A DNA stretch of 56,796 bases. Source: an uncultured Lewinella sp. (lineage in GTDB: Bacteria > Bacteroidota > Bacteroidia > Chitinophagales > Saprospiraceae). Position 1 is the stretch's first letter. Each line of letters opens with the position of its first letter. This document shows, in pieces, positions 54,417 to 56,796 of this stretch. Made by a program: the position numbers and the translations under genes. The DNA lies in the NCBI GenBank assembly GCA_913057725.1, contig CAJXOS010000022.1:1-56796 (forward strand), given 5' to 3'. The notes below the pieces were generated by a model. The model was not told the origin of the DNA. It saw nothing but the letters and a program-made list of their open reading frames with translations, and did not search any database.

Positions 54417-54938
54417 ATGAAGCGTTGGAACCTGGTTTTTGGCCTACTATTTTTCCTATTGTTCCTGCTATACTGACGTCGAAGAGGTTTGAGAATCCAA
54501 ACCTTCTTCAAGTACAGTATATACTGACCGAAGTCGTTAGGGCTTTGGCCAAACCACTTCGCGTCACGTATAACCGGCCAATATATGCGCCACGTATTTA
54601 CACCAGATCACCTCGAAGATTTGGTGCCCCGGGTCCAGATTCGTTCCAACCACATTTATCTCTTATTTATCGCACTACTTAATTTGTTGGCCTCACGGGT
54701 AGTAGTGAGTCAGGAGTAGCCCTGGCAGCGGTATGGTGAACCACTTTTCCGAGTAGCGATCATTATTGCTGGAGGCCTTCTGCTCATGGGATTTTGGTAC
54801 GAGCACGACGGGAACCTCGACCATCGAAAATGGACACGACTTGGACTGTTCACAAGCCTGGGCGCGGTGAGTGTTTTCCTCCTTAGTGAATGGTTAGCCG
54901 ACTGGCGTGCTACCTCAACGCGACAACAGGACCTTTAA
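54417..54938 (+). pseudogene. Decayed membrane-protein gene with three in-frame stops
   Basis: One continuous reading frame of 173 codons from ATG 54417 to TAA 54936-54938, interrupted only by TGA at 54474 (codon 20), TGA at 54525 (codon 37) and TAG at 54717 (codon 101). The rest of the frame makes sense as a small integral membrane protein: a hydrophobic start (MKRWNLVFGLLFFLLFLLY), IYLLFIALLNLLASRVVV, RVAIIIAGGLLLMGFWY and LGLFTSLGAVSVFLLSEWLA, that is about four helices. Both TGA codons could come from TGG (Trp) by one transition and TAG from CAG or TGG. There is no frameshift. Its 3' end overlaps the convergent flavin reductase gene by 24 nt. No homologous family recognised. Confidence 0.6.
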
Positions 54939-55817
54939 GGCATCTTGTACCGCTCCTTCTTCCAGCAATTGTTGGGCATAGGTATGCAGAATGCGCGTTC
55001 GACGGGAAGCGTCCACTGTTTTGTCGGAGCGGATAGCCTTCAGGCGGGTATCCTCCTTAGCAAACGCAGCTACACTATCAGCATCGGGAAGCACCTCTGC
55101 ATTACCGAGCCGTCCGAGATTATTCCCGGTAAGAACGGGGCTAAGCCGGATCGCCTCTGGCAATTGGTCCACACCAATCCCCTTCGTTCGTATCGGTTTG
55201 GGAATTTCGAACAAAGCATCACCACTCGCCCGACAGTACCAACTTCCCCCCATCCTTGCTACTAGGTCGAGCTTCTGGGTATCTAGTTTACCGTCTTCAT
55301 TGAGATACTCATTGCGAATATGCATGGCTACTACTTCAGCCATGATCAAGTTGCCAGCGCCTCCTTCTTGCCCTGTCTCGATAATATCTCGCACTTTGCA
55401 CTCCAGGGCTACGGGAGCCTCGGTTACCCGTGGTGGACGTACGAGATCAGAAGCAGTTTCGGTCAAGCCAGCCTTTACGAATTCATTCACTCCTTTAGCA
55501 TACTCGGTGCTACTTAGTGACATCTGTTCCACAATCGGGTAGTTGACAATATTGATAACTACCTCTGGCACTTCGCGGACATTCTCCAGCGTATGCTTAA
55601 TCGTATTATCCCGCACTCGTCGAGCAGAGGAAAAAATAACGATCGGTGGGTTAGCCCCAAAGACATTAAAGAAGCTAAAAGGGCTGAGGTTGACTTGGCC
55701 GTCCTTGCTAATCGTACTGGCGAAAGCAATCGGCCGAGGTGCTACCGCTGACAACAACTGGCCGTGCAACTGAGCGGTGGTCACCTCTCCTGGAATGATT
55801 GTGGTAATATCTGACAT
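54915..55817 (-). CDS. Flavin reductase-family (split-barrel FMN-binding) protein
   Basis: 300 residues. SAVAPRPIAFASTISKDGQV, NLSPFSFFNVFGANPPIVIF and VINIVNYPIVEQM are the typical split-barrel FMN-binding region (PRPI, NLxPFSFF, NPP) of flavin reductase-like proteins; LVARMGGSWYCRASGDALFE fits its later part. The last 80 residues are a helical extension not needed for the core fold. It lies 24 nt after the fumarylacetoacetase gene in the same direction, so it is probably part of the tyrosine catabolic operon; the actual reaction is not established. Its 3' end overlaps the decayed gene on the other strand. Confidence 0.85.
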   Translation of the reverse strand: MSDITTIIPGEVTTAQLHGQLLSAVAPRPIAFASTISKDGQVNLSPFSFFNVFGANPPIVIFSSARRVRDNTIKHTLENVREVPEVVINIVNYPIVEQMSLSSTEYAKGVNEFVKAGLTETASDLVRPPRVTEAPVALECKVRDIIETGQEGGAGNLIMAEVVAMHIRNEYLNEDGKLDTQKLDLVARMGGSWYCRASGDALFEIPKPIRTKGIGVDQLPEAIRLSPVLTGNNLGRLGNAEVLPDADSVAAFAKEDTRLKAIRSDKTVDASRRTRILHTYAQQLLEEGAVQDALKVLLSR

Positions 55818-55841
55818 GAGCTTACATTCTGAATCGCTAAA

Positions 55842-56796
55842 CTACTTGGCTCCTAACACCTTGGAACGTACCTCGCCAAAACCGACGCGGATTCCATCTT
55901 TTTCGGCGTGCCCGCGCATGATCACGGTATCATTATCGTGAATAAACTTACGCGTACTGCCGTCCTCCATGGTGAGCGGTTTAGAGCCTGCCCAAGCTAA
56001 CTCCAACATAGAGCCGTAGGAAGATTCGTCCTTACCACTAATGGTACCAGATGCCAGCATATCGCCGATGCGCATGTTACACCCGTTCACAGAATGGTGC
56101 GCTAGTTGCTGGAGCATATTCCAGTACATATACTTGTAATTAGAACGACTTACGACATTCTCGGTACCGTCCGGTGTTTCGATTATTACCGATAGATTGA
56201 TGTCGTAATTGTGTTCCCCTTCGTACTCCAAATAAGGCAGTACAGCAGGTTCCTGTTTTGGGCCGGCTACACGGAATGGTGCCAAAGCCTCCATCGTCAC
56301 AATCCACGGGGATACGGAAGAGGCAAAATTCTTGCCCAAGAAAGGTCCTAGCGGTACGTACTCCCACTTTTGAATATCTCGAGCAGACCAGTCATTGAAC
56401 AGCACCATGCCGAAGATGTACTCTTCTGCGTCGGCAGTTCCTACTGCTTCTCCGAGCTCGTTCTCTTTACCAATTATGAAGGCCATTTCCAATTCGAAGT
56501 CCAGGCGAGCACTAGGCTGGTAAACAGGTTGTGTTTCGCCTTTTGGCAGCACCTGCCCCTTCGGGCGATGAATCGGCATACCTGACGGAATAATAGAGCT
56601 TGCACGGCCATGGTAGCCTACCGGAATATGCTTCCAGTTTGGCAGGAGTGCATTCTCTGGATCACGGAACATCATCCCCACATTGGTAGCATGCTCAATG
56701 CTGGAATAGAAATCGGTGTAATCACCAATCCGCACTGGTAGGTGCATCTTGGCTTGTGACATCGGTACTAAACCAGTAGCGTGTTTCGCTAGCGGA
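55842..56796 (-). CDS. fahA: Fumarylacetoacetase (5' partial)
   Basis: The frame is open to the window edge (residues [11 protein letters not shown] precede the Met at 56762), so the N-terminus is missing; about 318 of the roughly 420 family residues are present. Hydrolyses fumarylacetoacetate to fumarate and acetoacetate, the last step of tyrosine and homogentisate breakdown. Typical signatures: [84 protein letters not shown] and [17 protein letters not shown]. The Asp in IGDYTDFY and the Glu pair in DFELEM bind the metal. Next to it is a flavin reductase-family gene. Identity is very sure. Confidence 0.95.
   Translation of the reverse strand, partial: PLAKHATGLVPMSQAKMHLPVRIGDYTDFYSSIEHATNVGMMFRDPENALLPNWKHIPVGYHGRASSIIPSGMPIHRPKGQVLPKGETQPVYQPSARLDFELEMAFIIGKENELGEAVGTADAEEYIFGMVLFNDWSARDIQKWEYVPLGPFLGKNFASSVSPWIVTMEALAPFRVAGPKQEPAVLPYLEYEGEHNYDINLSVIIETPDGTENVVSRSNYKYMYWNMLQQLAHHSVNGCNMRIGDMLASGTISGKDESSYGSMLELAWAGSKPLTMEDGSTRKFIHDNDTVIMRGHAEKDGIRVGFGEVRSKVLGAK

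Noticed and set aside
54269..54682. 137-codon open frame overlapping the decayed membrane-protein gene
   Set aside because: It is in another frame, has no hydrophobic or domain pattern and is Pro/Arg/Ser-rich; the interrupted frame from 54417 is far more protein-like.
54417..54938. Selenocysteine or programmed stop-codon readthrough explanation
   Set aside because: Three stops of two kinds in a short frame and no SECIS-like hairpin recognised after the TGA codons; decay is simpler.
1..56796. tRNA, rRNA or transposase genes
   Set aside because: I saw no cloverleaf with GTTCRANYC-type arm, no rRNA segment and no DDE or HUH transposase motif in the non-coding gaps; short RNAs could still be missed by eye.

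Overview
This window reads as chromosomal DNA from a marine or soil Bacteroidota, most likely of the Saprospiria (Lewinella-like). The evidence is a TonB-dependent receptor with a CarboxypepD_reg N-terminus, type IX secretion (T9SS) C-terminal sorting domains on three secreted proteins, Bacteroidota-restricted families (DUF6660, DUF6340), Bacteroidota-type promoters (TTG, about 18-20 nt, TAnnTTTG-like), few Shine-Dalgarno sequences, and the nrdB-nrdA order. No rRNA, tRNA, CRISPR array, transposase or prophage gene was recognised, so most of the window is core or lineage-specific chromosome.

Layout. 0-4.3 kb: the end of an aspartyl/asparaginyl hydroxylase-like protein; a leftward metal-handling operon (DUF6660 protein, HMA-like protein, TonB receptor); a small LMW phosphatase. 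4.3-12 kb: a periplasmic tricorn-type protease, a NYN/OST-HTH RNA-binding protein, an OmpA/TSP3 outer membrane protein, and an orphan MoxR-like ATPase. 12.0-16.2 kb: a long non-coding stretch with five DnaA-box-like sites and several hairpins, then class Ia ribonucleotide reductase (nrdB, nrdA) with a good terminator. Gene orientation changes from mostly leftward to mostly rightward here, so the stretch is a candidate replication origin or a DnaA-controlled nrd promoter. 16.3-23.3 kb: small envelope proteins, a serine hydrolase lipoprotein, a zinc-ribbon protein and a BCS1-like AAA ATPase. 23.3-33.8 kb: a hairpin-rich gap, a Crp/Fnr regulator with a membrane-protein partner, GNAT acetyltransferases, an orphan 547-residue protein with a long hydrophobic core, an alpha/beta hydrolase, and a sigma factor with an NTF2-like partner. 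33.8-42 kb: adenine deaminase, a Tat-exported Gfo/Idh/MocA oxidoreductase, DUF695, DUF5995, GNAT and DJ-1/PfpI proteins. 42-54 kb: three T9SS cargo proteins, a helical-repeat protein, a periplasmic thioredoxin, a sigma factor followed by a protein that may span both membranes, and a lipoprotein made of eight cysteine-rich repeats. 54.4-56.8 kb: a decayed membrane-protein gene with three in-frame stops, then a flavin reductase-family protein and fumarylacetoacetase (tyrosine/phenylalanine catabolism) running off the right edge.

Functional themes are envelope biology (secretion, lipoproteins, beta-barrels, periplasmic proteolysis and thiol chemistry), nucleotide metabolism (nrdBA, ade) and aromatic amino-acid breakdown. 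The points most worth a second look are the DnaA-box cluster with its structured nrd leader, the three-stop pseudogene, the eight-repeat Cys-rich lipoprotein, the envelope-spanning partner of the sigma factor, and the 547-residue orphan. Family assignments come from recognised motifs only; no database search was run.
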